Source: Onishia taeanensis (lineage in GTDB: Bacteria > Pseudomonadota > Gammaproteobacteria > Pseudomonadales > Halomonadaceae). From it: DNA of 64,000 bases. Shown here one piece after another: positions 37,601 through 47,300 of the stretch (position 1 is its first letter; each line of letters opens with the position of its first letter). The position numbers and the translations under genes were made by a program. The notes under the pieces are model-generated. The model made no database searches, was not told where the DNA came from, and saw only the letters and a program-made list of their open reading frames with translations. The DNA is taken from contig NZ_FNCI01000004.1 of NCBI RefSeq assembly GCF_900100755.1, forward strand, positions 307,428-371,427, given 5' to 3'.

Positions 37601-38143
37601 CTGGGCGCGTTCGGGCAGCGTCTGGGTGTTGATCAGCTGCGTATTGACCTCGCTCAGGCGATCTTGCTGTCCCTGCAGCGTATCCAGGGCATCCTGAAGG
37701 CGAGCGGCCAGATCCGCTGTCGCAAGCGAGTCGAGTGACTCAAGGGTCATGTCCGACGCGGGAGAAAGGTCGTGTTGCAGCGACTGTTTCAGCGCCTCGA
37801 TATCCGCCGGGGAGCTGGCGATCCGCTTCTCCAGTGCCGCCATATCGGCCTGCATGTCCTGCCACTTGGAAAGCGTCTGCCGGGTCGACTTGAGCGCTTC
37901 TAGATCACGCTGCGTGGCCTCATCAAGGGTCGCGCCTTCCTGAGGCTCGAGGCTCTGAATACGGCTATTCAAGGCCGCGATACTCGGCAGATCGGGCGTC
38001 GAGGCGTCCTGCGCCGGTGCCTGCCCAGTCAAGGCCAGCAGCACGAGAAGCACCAGTAGTGCCCACCACTTAGCGTGGACGACCCTCCTTGCCCAAGGCG
38101 CCGCATCTCCTGGCGCAAGACCATGCCCATTCACCTGCCCCAC
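34661..38143 (-). CDS. mscK: MscK/KefA-type mechanosensitive channel
   Basis: A 1160-residue inner-membrane channel that opens under osmotic downshock, important for a salt-tolerant cell. There is a signal peptide (about residues 1-45), then a long coiled-coil periplasmic domain (to about 500), a stack of about 11 membrane helices, and a C-terminal MscS domain. The pore-lining and beta-domain segment includes GLGFGLQEIFANFISGLIIL and RPVRIGDTITLGNLHG. A GTG start at 38143 follows GGAGG by 8 bases. E. coli MscK is 1120 residues, so length and layout agree. Confidence 0.92.
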   Translation of the reverse strand: MGQVNGHGLAPGDAAPWARRVVHAKWWALLVLLVLLALTGQAPAQDASTPDLPSIAALNSRIQSLEPQEGATLDEATQRDLEALKSTRQTLSKWQDMQADMAALEKRIASSPADIEALKQSLQHDLSPASDMTLESLDSLATADLAARLQDALDTLQGQQDRLSEVNTQLINTQTLPERAQQSISDAMRALESSRQALENLADVPADNPQRLQRLAEMRLADLTVRYQQSALNANSRLRELAQLRQDQLNRQIAQQEARLAMLQAVLDRKRRDQSEQAIKEAAAGGAQVEAEHPVVKQAQEVNRELSLELLKATELSNTLARDGLEVRRQLDRVRQLQRTLNEQIDAIRGSLLLSRILREQRRLLPQVEQRRNLKDDIADLRLKQFELGRQREALRDTTALAKEELAAAKVEPSDALITALERIYRSRRELVDQVEQAYGEELSAAIDLQLNQQQLLALSRQLRTTLDEQLFWVANSRPLDLGWLGQIPARLADTWGHGAWRSAFSLQWPGLGSLVGLLPLLFAVVLFLLRPPIKRHLVLLSDKIGHLKYDTQALTPKAIALNALLASPGPLVLASLGLVLLVGQVGLASRLGMALVQLALAWGSIAWARRLLVRDGVATRHFLWPSAYAERLSRLLHWLGLSLVPVLMIASVARGGEITLSEYPLALLLMLSGLAGMAVVQSKLIAAHTPFFGVLLLRLLVGLALAAVPLLLMCLIILGYEYTALSLVSRYVITLYLLGTWIVVEASVVRGLAVAARRLAYRRALARRRSLKRDESGNGMEVVEEPPLDMNQVNQQSLRLSKLILVLGLAMLLYLIWADLLSVLGYLNQVAVWAGESGAGGEGGVAAGISVADVFIALVTVALTMMLARNLPGLLEVMVLSRLALKQGSAYAITSLLSYAIAGGGVVMALGTLGVSWDKLQWLVAALGVGLGFGLQEIFANFISGLIILFERPVRIGDTITLGNLHGTVSRIRIRATTVTDFDRKEIIIPNKTFVTDQLINWSLSDNVTRVVLNYGVAYGSDLALVHRLLREAAKGNARVLKDPEPQVFFLQYGASTLDFELRIFVNSLTDRLYAADEINVEIAARFQEHGVEIAFNQLDVRLHDAKGGPIEWGAPAVRERQADRQDDSDKTRTSRGEGSPRLGKQDRGILDDGPEDEG

Positions 38144-38333
38144 GGCCTTACCTCCGCATTTTCACTCAACGCATATTCCGCCATGTTTCTCAGCGGCGCC
38201 TAGACACGCCACCGAGCCACCATGATAGACGGTGCCGAGCGAATCCTTGCATAGCAGTGTCTATCGCCACGAGGATCGCCACAACTCGGCGCGACCGCGA
38301 CATATCGCCTCTTCCCCGCGAGGGAAAACGCCC

Positions 38334-38380
38334 TTGCGAAAGTCGTTGAGAACGTCGTTGCGAAAGTCGTTGAGAAAGTC
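38334..38380. repeat. 24-bp tandem repeat upstream of pldA
   Basis: The 330-base gap between mscK and pldA contains two near-identical 24-bp units starting TTGCGAAAGTCGTTGAGAA (38334 and 38358), flanked on both sides by GAAAACGCCC (38324 and 38384). Apart from this array I see no gene in the gap. The array could be a regulator-binding region or simply slippage-prone DNA. Confidence 0.7.
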
Positions 38381-38473
38381 ACTGAAAACGCCCGAGAGAT
38401 AACGAGAACGATTGACTTGGCCTGACGTCATGGTAGAAACAGAGCTCGATAGGCGACCGACAGGAATCAGAAC

Positions 38474-39433
38474 ATGGCCATGCCCAAGCCACTCAAGGCG
38501 CTCGCCCTGGCCTTGTGCGCTAGCACACTGGCAAGCGAAGCCGTCGCACAAGACAGCGACACCGAGGGGCGAGCGACCAACCAGCCGCTGACTCAGGAAG
38601 AGATGACCGACCAGCTTTCGGCCCAGCGTGCCCTGGAAGAAGCCGAGCAGCGGCGCGAACTGGAGGAGGAATCCGAGAATAATCCCTTCGCGATTACCGC
38701 CTATCGCCGCAACTACCTCTTCCCCTGGAGCTACAACACAAACCCCAACCAGGAGGACTTCCGTTCGATCAGCGACTCGGAAGTGGGCAATGCCGAGGTC
38801 AAGTTCCAGTTCAGCGCCAAGTTCAAGCTAGCCGACAATGTATTCGGCAACAACGGCGACCTGTACTTCGCCTACACCCAGCGCAGCTGGTGGCAGGCCT
38901 ACAATTCAGAGGCCTCTTCGCCCTTCCGGGAAACCAACTTCGAGCCAGAGATCTTCGTCAGTTTCGACAACGATATGTCGATGCTGGGCTGGACCAACAT
39001 CCAGAACCGCTTTGCGTTCAATCACCAGTCCAACGGCCGCTCGGAGCCGCTGTCACGTAGCTGGAACCGGCTCTATCTGGAAAGCATCTTCCAGAGCGGA
39101 GACTGGGTGGTCAGTGTAGCGCCCCATTGGCGCATCCCGGAGGCCGAAGAGGAAGACGACAACCCGGACATCGAGCGCTACATGGGATATGGCGACATTA
39201 CCGTGGCAAGGCGTCTGAATGACAATCACGAAGCCAGCCTGCTGGTGCGAGGCAACCCCGGTGCCGGTCACATGGGCTATCAGTTCGACTATTCGCTGCC
39301 CCTCTCCGACAGCATGCGTTGGCATATCCAGTATTACCACGGCTACGGTGAGAGTCTGGTCGACTATGACAACAACAACAATCGCCTTAGCATTGGCTTC
39401 AGCCTCAACTCTTTCTTCACCAACGCACGCTAA
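38474..39433 (+). CDS. pldA: Outer-membrane phospholipase A
   Basis: A 319-residue calcium-dependent outer-membrane beta-barrel enzyme that degrades misplaced phospholipids. A signal peptide ends near EAVAQ (residue 25). An acidic, coiled segment (residues 26-70) precedes the barrel, and the catalytic His-Ser motif appears in FAFNHQSNGRSEPLSRSWN, with the third residue (Asn) in RSWNRLY. The C-terminus ends in a barrel strand. The ATG at 38474 has AGGAATCAGAAC upstream. It complements MlaA at 10.5 kb in outer-membrane lipid upkeep. Confidence 0.92.
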   Translation: MAMPKPLKALALALCASTLASEAVAQDSDTEGRATNQPLTQEEMTDQLSAQRALEEAEQRRELEEESENNPFAITAYRRNYLFPWSYNTNPNQEDFRSISDSEVGNAEVKFQFSAKFKLADNVFGNNGDLYFAYTQRSWWQAYNSEASSPFRETNFEPEIFVSFDNDMSMLGWTNIQNRFAFNHQSNGRSEPLSRSWNRLYLESIFQSGDWVVSVAPHWRIPEAEEEDDNPDIERYMGYGDITVARRLNDNHEASLLVRGNPGAGHMGYQFDYSLPLSDSMRWHIQYYHGYGESLVDYDNNNNRLSIGFSLNSFFTNAR

Positions 39434-39534
39434 GCATCGGCAAGGGCACCACGGACATGCATGACGAAGGGTGCTGTCCGCGGTCCCAGACTGCTATGCT
39501 GAACACGTTTCCCAACCGTCAAAGGAAGACTCGA

Positions 39535-39867
39535 ATGGCTAACCGCACGCCCAATATCGATGCCAGCACCGACCAGCTAAAGAGCGACCTGGAGCACCTG
39601 ACCAACACGCTCGAGGAGCTGGTGAACGCCACAGCGGATGATTCACGCAGCAATATCAAGGAAATGCGCCAGCGTGCCGAGCAGCGCCTAAAAGATACCC
39701 GCGCTAACCTGGAAGCCCGGGGCGAACGGCTCTACGGCAATGCCCGCGACAATGTGCGCGAACAGGCCGATGCGTGCGACAAGTACGTCCACGCTAACCC
39801 CTGGACCAGCATCGGCATCGGTGCCGGTGTCGGCGTCGTGATCGGCATGCTGATCGGGCGGCGCTAA
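39535..39867 (+). CDS. yqjD: YqjD/ElaB family (DUF883) membrane-anchored protein
   Basis: A 110-residue protein with an amphipathic, coiled-coil N-terminal part and a C-terminal membrane anchor (PWTSIGIGAGVGVVIGMLIG). E. coli YqjD-type proteins tether ribosomes to the inner membrane in stationary phase. The ATG at 39535 has AAAGGA upstream and is preferred over a longer open frame. Its stop codon overlaps the next start (TAATG), the first of a three-gene yqjD-yqjE-yqjK-like operon. Confidence 0.88.
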   Translation: MANRTPNIDASTDQLKSDLEHLTNTLEELVNATADDSRSNIKEMRQRAEQRLKDTRANLEARGERLYGNARDNVREQADACDKYVHANPWTSIGIGAGVGVVIGMLIGRR

Positions 39868-40274
39868 TGGCTGAGGGCCAGGGACCGGCAGAGCGCGTAT
39901 TCGAGGCCACCCGGCGACTGATCGGCAGCCTGATTGCCAGCGGCGAGACGCGATTGCGTCTCGCCGTGGTAGAGCTCGAAGAGGAGAAGGCTCGCCTGAT
40001 CACCCTACTGCTGCTGGCAGGGGTCAGCCTGCTGCTGCTGCTGTTGGGCTTGGCAATGCTGACCCTGCTGGTGGTCGTGGTGTTCTGGGACAGCTATCGC
40101 TTGGAAGCCATCGTCGCCTGCGCGCTAGCTCTACTGGGCAGTGGCCTGGCCATGGCGCTTTGGGTGCGTCGCCTCGCCAGACGACCGACCCTTCTCAAGA
40201 GCACGCTCAAGCATCTCGCCACCGACCGCGAGCTCATGAACGAGGAGCGACAGCATGCCCAAGCCGAGCGCTAA
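39867..40274 (+). CDS. yqjE: YqjE-like phage-holin-family membrane protein
   Basis: A 135-residue protein with two adjacent membrane helices (near residues 45-70 and 75-95) between charged helices, as in YqjE/Phage_holin_3_6 proteins. It is translationally coupled with the upstream gene and overlaps the downstream one by 20 bases. Despite the family name it is a chromosomal envelope protein, not a phage gene. Confidence 0.85.
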   Translation: MAEGQGPAERVFEATRRLIGSLIASGETRLRLAVVELEEEKARLITLLLLAGVSLLLLLLGLAMLTLLVVVVFWDSYRLEAIVACALALLGSGLAMALWVRRLARRPTLLKSTLKHLATDRELMNEERQHAQAER

Positions 40275-40572
40275 TACCGCTGCCCGCATAAGCACCGATA
40301 AGGCAAGCCTTGCCGAGCGCAAGGCGCAGCTTGAAACCCGCATCGAGCAGCAGCGTATCGATGTGTTGGTCAACGCCGAACACTGGCGACAGGCCACCCA
40401 CGGCATCGATGCCCTCTATCATGCCGTGATGCGCTGGAAAGCCCCGCTGTATGGGGCTGCCGGGCTGATAGCCTGGCGCAGCCTGCGTCGCCCCAAAGGG
40501 GTCAGGCGCCTCGCCGGGCGTGCGCTCGGACTCGCTTTGACGGCAAGGCGCCTTCGCCGCCTTGTCAAGTAA
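40255..40572 (+). CDS. YqjK-like protein
   Basis: A 105-residue basic protein with a short hydrophobic stretch (LYGAAGLIAWRSL) near the middle and an Arg-rich C-terminus. Position after yqjE and the segment LETRIEQQRIDVL resemble YqjK-type proteins. It overlaps yqjE. The assignment rests mainly on context. Confidence 0.75.
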   Translation: MPKPSANTAARISTDKASLAERKAQLETRIEQQRIDVLVNAEHWRQATHGIDALYHAVMRWKAPLYGAAGLIAWRSLRRPKGVRRLAGRALGLALTARRLRRLVK

Positions 40573-40634
40573 CGGCGCCTATGACCTAGCTATCAGGGGC
40601 CGAGCTGTCGAGGACCTGACTCAGGCACCTAGGC

Positions 40635-41567
40635 TCAGGATCTCGCCACCTTCCAGAAACGCCGATAGCGGCGGCATAAGGCCTTGGGTGATTCGGCATA
40701 CAGCAGGCCACCGAGCCTTCGCGCATCTTCCCGCAGGGTGAGCTGACGGCGCGACGCGCGCCACTCCAGTTCCGCCACAATCCCTTCTTCCAAGCCCTCC
40801 AGGCGCAGCAGCTCCTCCCGCAGCATCGTGAGGTCATGTTCGTCGCCCAGTCGTTCAGCCAGCAACTTGAGCTCCTTGGCGCGAGCACGCTGAGCCGCCG
40901 GCCAGAGCGGGTGAAGCAGGCGCATGTGATACCAGTGATACTTGACCTGCTTGCGCCACTCGTGGAAGTCGCCATCATCACCGCTGGAATACGCCTGATT
41001 GAACGCCGTGCGCCCTCGGCCATAGACCGTCTTCAAGCCGCCGGCGATGGCCTTGAAGCCCTTTTCCGTCAGCCGCCAACTTGGCAGCCGCTCGCGCACC
41101 GCCTCGAGTTCTGCGCGGGCCGAGGCCAGGTGTTCGGCGGTGTTATCCCCGTTTCCGTTCTGGTTCTTTCCGGCCTCCGCCCCGGCGAGCAGCCGGTCGC
41201 GTGCGGCGACCAGCGCTTCACGCACGGGGGCAAGCTGGCGGGCCTCGTCATTCAGGGTTTCCGGGGGCACCAGGATATCGAAGGTGTCGATGCACACCTG
41301 CGCATCCCGCGAGCCCGACAGGGCGTTTGCCGCATCACGCAGGGCCGCGTTTTCTCGGCGATACATGTCGGGCGGCATGGCATCACGCATCAGGCGCAGC
41401 AGCCCCCGCAGCATCTTCATCCGCTTGCGGACCTGATGCACATGATCGGCCAGTCGCGGATCGCTCGGCGCGATCGCCAACTCAGCCAGGGCCTTGCGCA
41501 ACTGGCGATCGCCGATTCTTGTCAGGTTGGCCTGCATGGCCCGGTCCAGCCGAAGTGCAAACGCCAT
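40635..41567 (-). CDS. CHAD domain protein
   Basis: A 310-residue all-helical protein with a CHAD domain (conserved histidine alpha-helical domain). VHQVRKRMKMLRGLLRL near residue 45 and FHEWRKQVKYHWYHM near residue 205 hold the conserved basic/His positions. CHAD proteins bind inorganic polyphosphate; there is no adjacent CYTH triphosphatase domain here. The ATG has GGGGGAAT upstream. Because pst genes also lie in this window, a phosphate-storage link is possible, though they are 36 kb apart. Confidence 0.87.
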   Translation of the reverse strand: MAFALRLDRAMQANLTRIGDRQLRKALAELAIAPSDPRLADHVHQVRKRMKMLRGLLRLMRDAMPPDMYRRENAALRDAANALSGSRDAQVCIDTFDILVPPETLNDEARQLAPVREALVAARDRLLAGAEAGKNQNGNGDNTAEHLASARAELEAVRERLPSWRLTEKGFKAIAGGLKTVYGRGRTAFNQAYSSGDDGDFHEWRKQVKYHWYHMRLLHPLWPAAQRARAKELKLLAERLGDEHDLTMLREELLRLEGLEEGIVAELEWRASRRQLTLREDARRLGGLLYAESPKALCRRYRRFWKVARS

Positions 41568-41648
41568 GGCATTCCCCCTATGCGATAGACACGATGAGCC
41601 AACAGCGACTCGGCGGTTACCGCCATTTGCCCCAGAGACCTAAAGGGC

Positions 41649-42830
41649 CTAGAGCGACTGCCCGCAGGCCACCCCCGACGCCCAGGCCCATTGGAAATTG
41701 TAGCCGCCCAATTCGCCGGTCACATCCAGCACCTCGCCGATGAAGCGCAGCTGCGGCAGGCCATTGACCGCGAAGTCCTTCGACGACACGCCACGGGTAT
41801 CGACGCCGCCCATGGTGACCTCAGCAGTGCGCCAGCCTTCGGTGCCCGCCGGCTTGATGGACCAATGATTGAGGCGTGCCTGCCAGTCTTCTAGACGCGC
41901 ATTGGACAGCTCAGCAAGCGCAGCATCCTCGCCATACCACTCACTCAACGCCTGGGCGAAGCGCTTGGGAAAACGCTCGCCAAGCCAGGTCGACAGGCGC
42001 CGCTTGGGGGTTTCACGGCGCGCCTGGGCTAAGGCCTCGAAGGCATTTTTTCCCGCCAGCAGGTCGATCTCGAGTTCATCGCCGGCCTGCCAATAACTGG
42101 AAATCTGCAGCATGGCAGGCCCGGAGAGTCCGCGATGGGTGAACAGCATCGGTTCCCGATAGGCACCGTCACGGCACTTGACCGCCACCTCGCAGCTAAC
42201 GCCGGAAAGCGCCGCGGCGCGCTCCTTCCACTGCGATGTCAGGGTGAAGGGCACCAGCGCCGCCCGGGTGTCGGTGACCGCAAGACCAAACTGGCGGGCG
42301 ATGTCGTAGCCAAAGCCGGTGGCGCCCATGCTGGGGATCGATAACCCACCGGTGGCGATGACCACGGCACCGGTGTCGATGCGCCCAAGCGAGGTCTCAA
42401 GGCGCATCCCCTCGCCCCGTCGCTCGATGGAGTCGACGCGAGTCTTGAGGCTGACCTCGACACCCGCCCACTCACACTCGGTGAGCAACAAGCGCACGAT
42501 GTCCTTGGCCGAATCGGCGCAGAAAAGCTGTCCCGGCGCCTTCTCGACGTACTCGACCCCATGGCGCTCGACGAGCTCGACGAAGTGCTCCGGCCGGTAG
42601 CGCTTCAGAGCCGAAATGCAGAAATGCGGGTTGCCGGAAAAGAAGTTGCCGGGCCCCGTCGCCATATTGGTGAAATTGCAGCGACCACCACCCGACATCA
42701 GAATCTTCTTGCCAGCCTTGTTGGCATGGTCGATCAGCAGCACCCGCCGGCCAGCGTAACCGGCGGTCAGCGCACACATCAGCCCGGCCGCACCGGCACC
42801 GATCACCACCACATCGGGTTGGGAAGTCAT
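41649..42830 (-). CDS. YhiN/BaiN-type FAD-dependent oxidoreductase
   Basis: A 393-residue flavoprotein of the HI0933/YhiN family. The N-terminal dinucleotide fold is VVVIGAGAAGLMCALTAGYA, followed by the characteristic GGGRCNFTN motif and a C-terminal GGVDTRGVSSKDF...LRFIGEVLDVTGELGGYN region (two pieces). The true reaction of most members is not established; a relation to bile-acid dehydroxylating enzymes exists only in gut clostridia. The gene is single. Confidence 0.88.
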   Translation of the reverse strand: MTSQPDVVVIGAGAAGLMCALTAGYAGRRVLLIDHANKAGKKILMSGGGRCNFTNMATGPGNFFSGNPHFCISALKRYRPEHFVELVERHGVEYVEKAPGQLFCADSAKDIVRLLLTECEWAGVEVSLKTRVDSIERRGEGMRLETSLGRIDTGAVVIATGGLSIPSMGATGFGYDIARQFGLAVTDTRAALVPFTLTSQWKERAAALSGVSCEVAVKCRDGAYREPMLFTHRGLSGPAMLQISSYWQAGDELEIDLLAGKNAFEALAQARRETPKRRLSTWLGERFPKRFAQALSEWYGEDAALAELSNARLEDWQARLNHWSIKPAGTEGWRTAEVTMGGVDTRGVSSKDFAVNGLPQLRFIGEVLDVTGELGGYNFQWAWASGVACGQSL

Positions 42831-43178
42831 GCAGCATCACCCTTGGAGCCATGGAACAAAGGCGAGATGGTACCAGAGCGGCAGGGAACCCTGGTGATCT
42901 TCCGGCTCATGTCACGCTGGCCTTAAGACTAGGCTGACCATACAAGCCCTGAGGGTCGGTCCAGGCGCCACGTTACTGGCCATGGCGGGCTCTTGTACGT
43001 GTCTTGTCGACAGATTGTCTTATGCACCCGTCGCGTATAAGGTATGTATAGGTTTCAAGCACAGTCATTGGCATCGGTACCTCTTCCGATGAAGACTCAC
43101 GAGGCGACGACGTCCAACCACTACCCTACTGCTAGGCAAATAGCTCTGACCCTCTAGCCCCGACCAAGAGACGCCACC
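42831..43178 (+). other. Intergenic region, with a weak promoter-like pair
   Basis: I see no gene in these 348 bases. A TTGTCT (43015) and TATAAG (43036), 15 bases apart, could be a weak promoter for the downstream efflux pair. No operator palindrome is evident to me. Confidence 0.3.
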
Positions 43179-44339
43179 TTGCTGCGATTATCAATGCCAA
43201 CGCTACTCCCTCGACGGTTGCCGCTCGCACGGACGACACGCCGCTCGCCCCTGGCGGCGTTGTGGCTCGCGCTTCTGTTGGCCTTGCTGCCCGCAGTAGC
43301 AAAGGCACAAGCATCTCCCAGCACGGTGATTGCCGCCCGTGCCGACACCCGCACCTGGTCGGAGCAGCTAGAAGCGCTGGGCACGCTGCGGGCGGATGAA
43401 AGCGTGACGCTTTCTGCGACCGTGACCGAGATCATCAGCGAGGTGAGCTTCGAGGATGGACAGCGGGTTAGCGCCGGCGACGAGCTGATCCGTCTGGAGG
43501 ACAGCGAGGAGCAGGCGCAGTTGCGAGCCGCCCAGGCGCTGCGCGACGAGCGGCGCAATGCGCTGTCACGCGCCAGCCAGCTGCAATCTCGTAACTTGGC
43601 GCCCCGGGCCAACGTCGAGGACAGCCAGGCGCAGCTGAGGCAGGTCGAGGCACAGATCGATGAAATCGAGGCGCGGTTGGCGGCACACCGGCTGCGCGCG
43701 CCGTTCGATGGCGAGGTGGGCTTTCGCAATATCAGCGTCGGCAGTTTGGTCACACCCGGCATGGCCCTAGTGACGCTGGACAAACTCGATGTAGTGAAGC
43801 TCGATTTCCAGGTGCCTGAGAGTCGCATCAGCCTGTTGTCGAGGGGGCTACCGCTCACGGCGCATAGCCCGGCCTACCCCAACAAGCGCTTTCAGGGCCA
43901 GATCGAAAGCATCGGCACCCGCATCGACCCAGTCAGCCGCAGCGTCACGGTCCGCGCCAAGCTACCCAACGACGAGCGATGGCTGCGCCCCGGTATGCTG
44001 ATGGAAATCACTCTGGACGGCGCATCACGCCAGGCGCTGGTGGTGCCTGAAGCCGCCCTGATTCCGGAAGGGCGCCGTCAGTCGCTGCTGGTGATCGATG
44101 AGGCCGAGATGACGGCGCACCTTCGTGATGTCAGCATCGGCGCCCGCCGCGCCGGACGTGTGGAAGTGCTGGACGGTCTGTCCGCCGGCGATCTGGTGGT
44201 GATTCATGGCAGCCAGTCCACCCGCGATGGGCAGGCCGTCGAGGTATTGGGCATCGTCGATGAGTCAACCAGCGTCGCGGAGATTCTCAGCCGCAGCCGA
44301 CCAGCGGTGGCCGCGTCAGCCAAGGCGGATGACGCCTGA
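43179..44339 (+). CDS. RND efflux periplasmic adaptor (MFP) subunit
   Basis: This membrane-fusion subunit bridges an inner-membrane RND pump and an outer-membrane channel. The 386-residue product has an N-terminal signal region (hydrophobic core to AKAQA near residue 45), barrel-sandwich/lipoyl halves (VSFEDGQRVSAGDELIRLE, and LRAPFDGEVGFRNISVG), a short coiled-coil hairpin, and the beta-barrel domain. The start is uncertain: TTG at 43179 with a weak AAGAGA, or ATG at 43194. The stop overlaps the pump gene by one base. Confidence 0.88.
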   Translation: MLRLSMPTLLPRRLPLARTTRRSPLAALWLALLLALLPAVAKAQASPSTVIAARADTRTWSEQLEALGTLRADESVTLSATVTEIISEVSFEDGQRVSAGDELIRLEDSEEQAQLRAAQALRDERRNALSRASQLQSRNLAPRANVEDSQAQLRQVEAQIDEIEARLAAHRLRAPFDGEVGFRNISVGSLVTPGMALVTLDKLDVVKLDFQVPESRISLLSRGLPLTAHSPAYPNKRFQGQIESIGTRIDPVSRSVTVRAKLPNDERWLRPGMLMEITLDGASRQALVVPEAALIPEGRRQSLLVIDEAEMTAHLRDVSIGARRAGRVEVLDGLSAGDLVVIHGSQSTRDGQAVEVLGIVDESTSVAEILSRSRPAVAASAKADDA

Positions 44340-47300
44340 TGCGCCTGTCCGATATTGCCGTCCAACGCCCGGTCTTGGCAAGCGTGCTGGCCGCCTTGAT
44401 CGTGGCCTTCGGTCTGCTGGCGCTGGAGCGCTTGCCGCTCCAGGAATATCCGGCCATCGACCCGCCCATCGTCAGCGTCGACACCCGCTACCCGGGCGCC
44501 TCCTCAAGCGTCGTCGAGACCCGCATCACCCAGGTGCTCGAAGACCGTATCTCCGGCATCGAGGGCATTCAGACCATCAGCTCGTCGAGCAAGGATGGCG
44601 AATCCGAGATCACCGTCGAGTTCGGTCTCGACCAGGACATCGACGCCGCGGCCAACGACATGCGCGACCGCATATCGGGGGCCCGGGGCAACCTGCCGGA
44701 TGAGGCCGAGCCTCCCGAGATCCAGAAAGCCGACAGCAGCTCGGAAGTGGTGGTGTGGCTGAGCCTGTCAGGGGAAGGCTATTCGATGACCGAACTCACC
44801 GACTACGCCAACCGCTACCTGGTCGACCGGCTGTCGGTGCAGCCCGGGGTCTCGCAGGTGCGCGTCGGCGGCGGGCGCGACTACGCCATGCGCATCTGGC
44901 TCGACCGCAATGCCCTGGCCGCCCGCCACCTGAGCGTTGGCGACGTCGAGGATGCCCTGCGCGAGGAAAACGTCGAACTGCCCGGCGGCGCCATCACCTC
45001 CGAGGATCGCCAGTTCGTGGTCCGCCTGCCGCGAAGCTTCGCCACCGCCGACGACTTCCAGGGGCTGGTGCTTGCCGAAGGCGACGATGGCGCCCTGGTG
45101 CGGCTTGGCGATGTTGCCAGGGTCGAGATCGGCGCCGTCGAGGAGCGCACCGTCTTTCGCGGCAACGGCGTGCCGATGGTCGGCCTTGGCATGATCAAAC
45201 AGTCCACCGCCAATGTGCTGGATCTCGCCCAGGGCGTGCGCGCCGAAATGGAGCGCCTACAGAAGACGCTTCCAGAGGGGCTGAGCCTGCGCCTCAACTT
45301 CGATGCCTCGGTGTTCGTCTCCGGCGCCATCAGCCAGGTGGTGATGACGCTGTTCATCGCCATGGGCTTGGTGGTGGTGGTGATCTTTCTGTTTCTTGGC
45401 AACCTGCGCACCACGCTGATTCCTGCGGTCACGGTACCGATTGCGGTAATCGGCACCTTCATTGCCCTGGCAGTATTCGGCTTCACCATCAACCTGCTGA
45501 CGCTACTGGCCCTGGTACTGGCCATCGGCCTGATCGTCGATGACGCCATCGTGGTGCTGGAGAACATTCATCGGCGCATGCAGCAATACGGTGAAACGCC
45601 GCTGGTGGCCGCCTTCCGCGGCAGCCGTCAGATCGCCTTCGCGGTGATCGCCACCACCCTGGTGCTGGTGGCGGTCTTCGTGCCGCTGAGCTTCCTTCAG
45701 GGCGACATCGGCCGGCTGTTCGGCGAATTTGCCCTGACGCTATCCGCTGCCGTGGCTATCTCGAGCCTACTGGCCCTGACCCTGACGCCGATGATGACCT
45801 CCAAGCTGCTCAGCCCCGGCATGCACGAGAGCCGCCTGGCCATCGGCGTCCAGCGCCTGCTCGAAGTCAGCCAGCATCTTTATCGCAGGGTGCTGATTCG
45901 TGTGCTCAAGATGCGCCTGCTGGTCGCCGCAGTGTTTCTGGCCATGCTGGGCGGCGCCGGCTGGCTCTCAGCGGAGCTTCCGCGCGAATACACCCCCAAG
46001 GAAGATCGCGGCAACTTCTTCCTGCTGGTCAACGGCCCGCCCGGCGCCAGCTACGATTACATGCTCGACTACATGAACGAGATCGAGACCCGGCTGCTAC
46101 CGATGATCGAGGCCGGCGACGTCGACCGGGTGCTGATCCGGGCGCCACGGGGCTATGGCAACATCGAGACCTTCAACGACGGCTTTGCGATTATCGGCCT
46201 GCCCGACTGGGGCGAGCGGCGCTCGGCCTGGGCGATCATGGACGATGTTCGTAGCCGGCTCTCGGGCCTGCCCGGGGTGCGCACTTTCCCGGTGATGCGC
46301 CAGGGGTTCGGCGGCCGGGTGGAGAAACCCGTGCAGTTCGTGCTCGGCGGCGGCACCTATGAAGAACTCGCCGACTGGCGGGATCGTTTGATCGCGCATA
46401 TCCGTACCGACAACCCCCGCCTGACCGGGCTGGACAGCGACTACGAGGAAACCCAGCCCCAACTGCGGGTCGATATCGACTACCCGCGAGCCGCCGAGCT
46501 CGGAGTCACCGTCAGCGAGATCGGTCGTACCCTCGAGACACTGCTTGGCGGGCGCAACGTCACCCGCTACGTCGATGACGGCGAGGAATACGAGGTGATA
46601 TTGGAAGGCGAGCCCAGCGACACGCAAAGCCCGCGTTCGCTGGACAGTATTCAGGTGCGCTCGGCGCGCAGCGGCGAACTGATTCCCTTGGCAAGCCTGG
46701 TCACGCTGACCGACTTCGCCGGCCCGAGCACCCTAAACCGCTTCAACCGCATTCGCGCCATCACCCTCGAGGCCGACCTGGCCGAAGGCTATCCACTCGG
46801 CGAGGCCCTGGCCTATCTGCAAGAAAGCGTCGATCGACTTCTGCCCCCAGAAGCCCAGACCGACCTCAAGGGCGCCTCGCGGGACTTCATGGAAGCGAGC
46901 GGCGCTACCACCTTCCTGCTGCTGCTCGGGGTGCTGGTGGTGTTCCTGGTGCTGGCGGGTCAGTTCGAGAGCCTGGTGCACCCGCTGGTGATCATGCTCA
47001 CCGTGCCGCTGGCGCTGTGCGGCGCCTTGCTGGGGCTCTATCTCGCCGGGCAGTCGCTGAATCTGTATAGCCAGGTGGGTCTCGTGATGCTGGTCGGGCT
47101 GGCCGCCAAGAACGGCATCCTGATCGTGGAGTTCGCCAACCAGCTACGCGATCGGGGCAGCGCCTTCCGTGATGCCCTGATCGAGGCCTCGGTGACCCGG
47201 CTGCGGCCGATTCTGATGACCGCCGTGACCACCATGGCCGGCGCCGTGCCATTGATACTGTCCACCGGCCCCGGCGCCGAAACCCGGCTGGTGATCGGCA

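Noticed and set aside
39867..40274. Phage origin of the holin-family gene
   Set aside because: It sits in a standard chromosomal yqjD-yqjE-yqjK-like operon with no phage neighbours.
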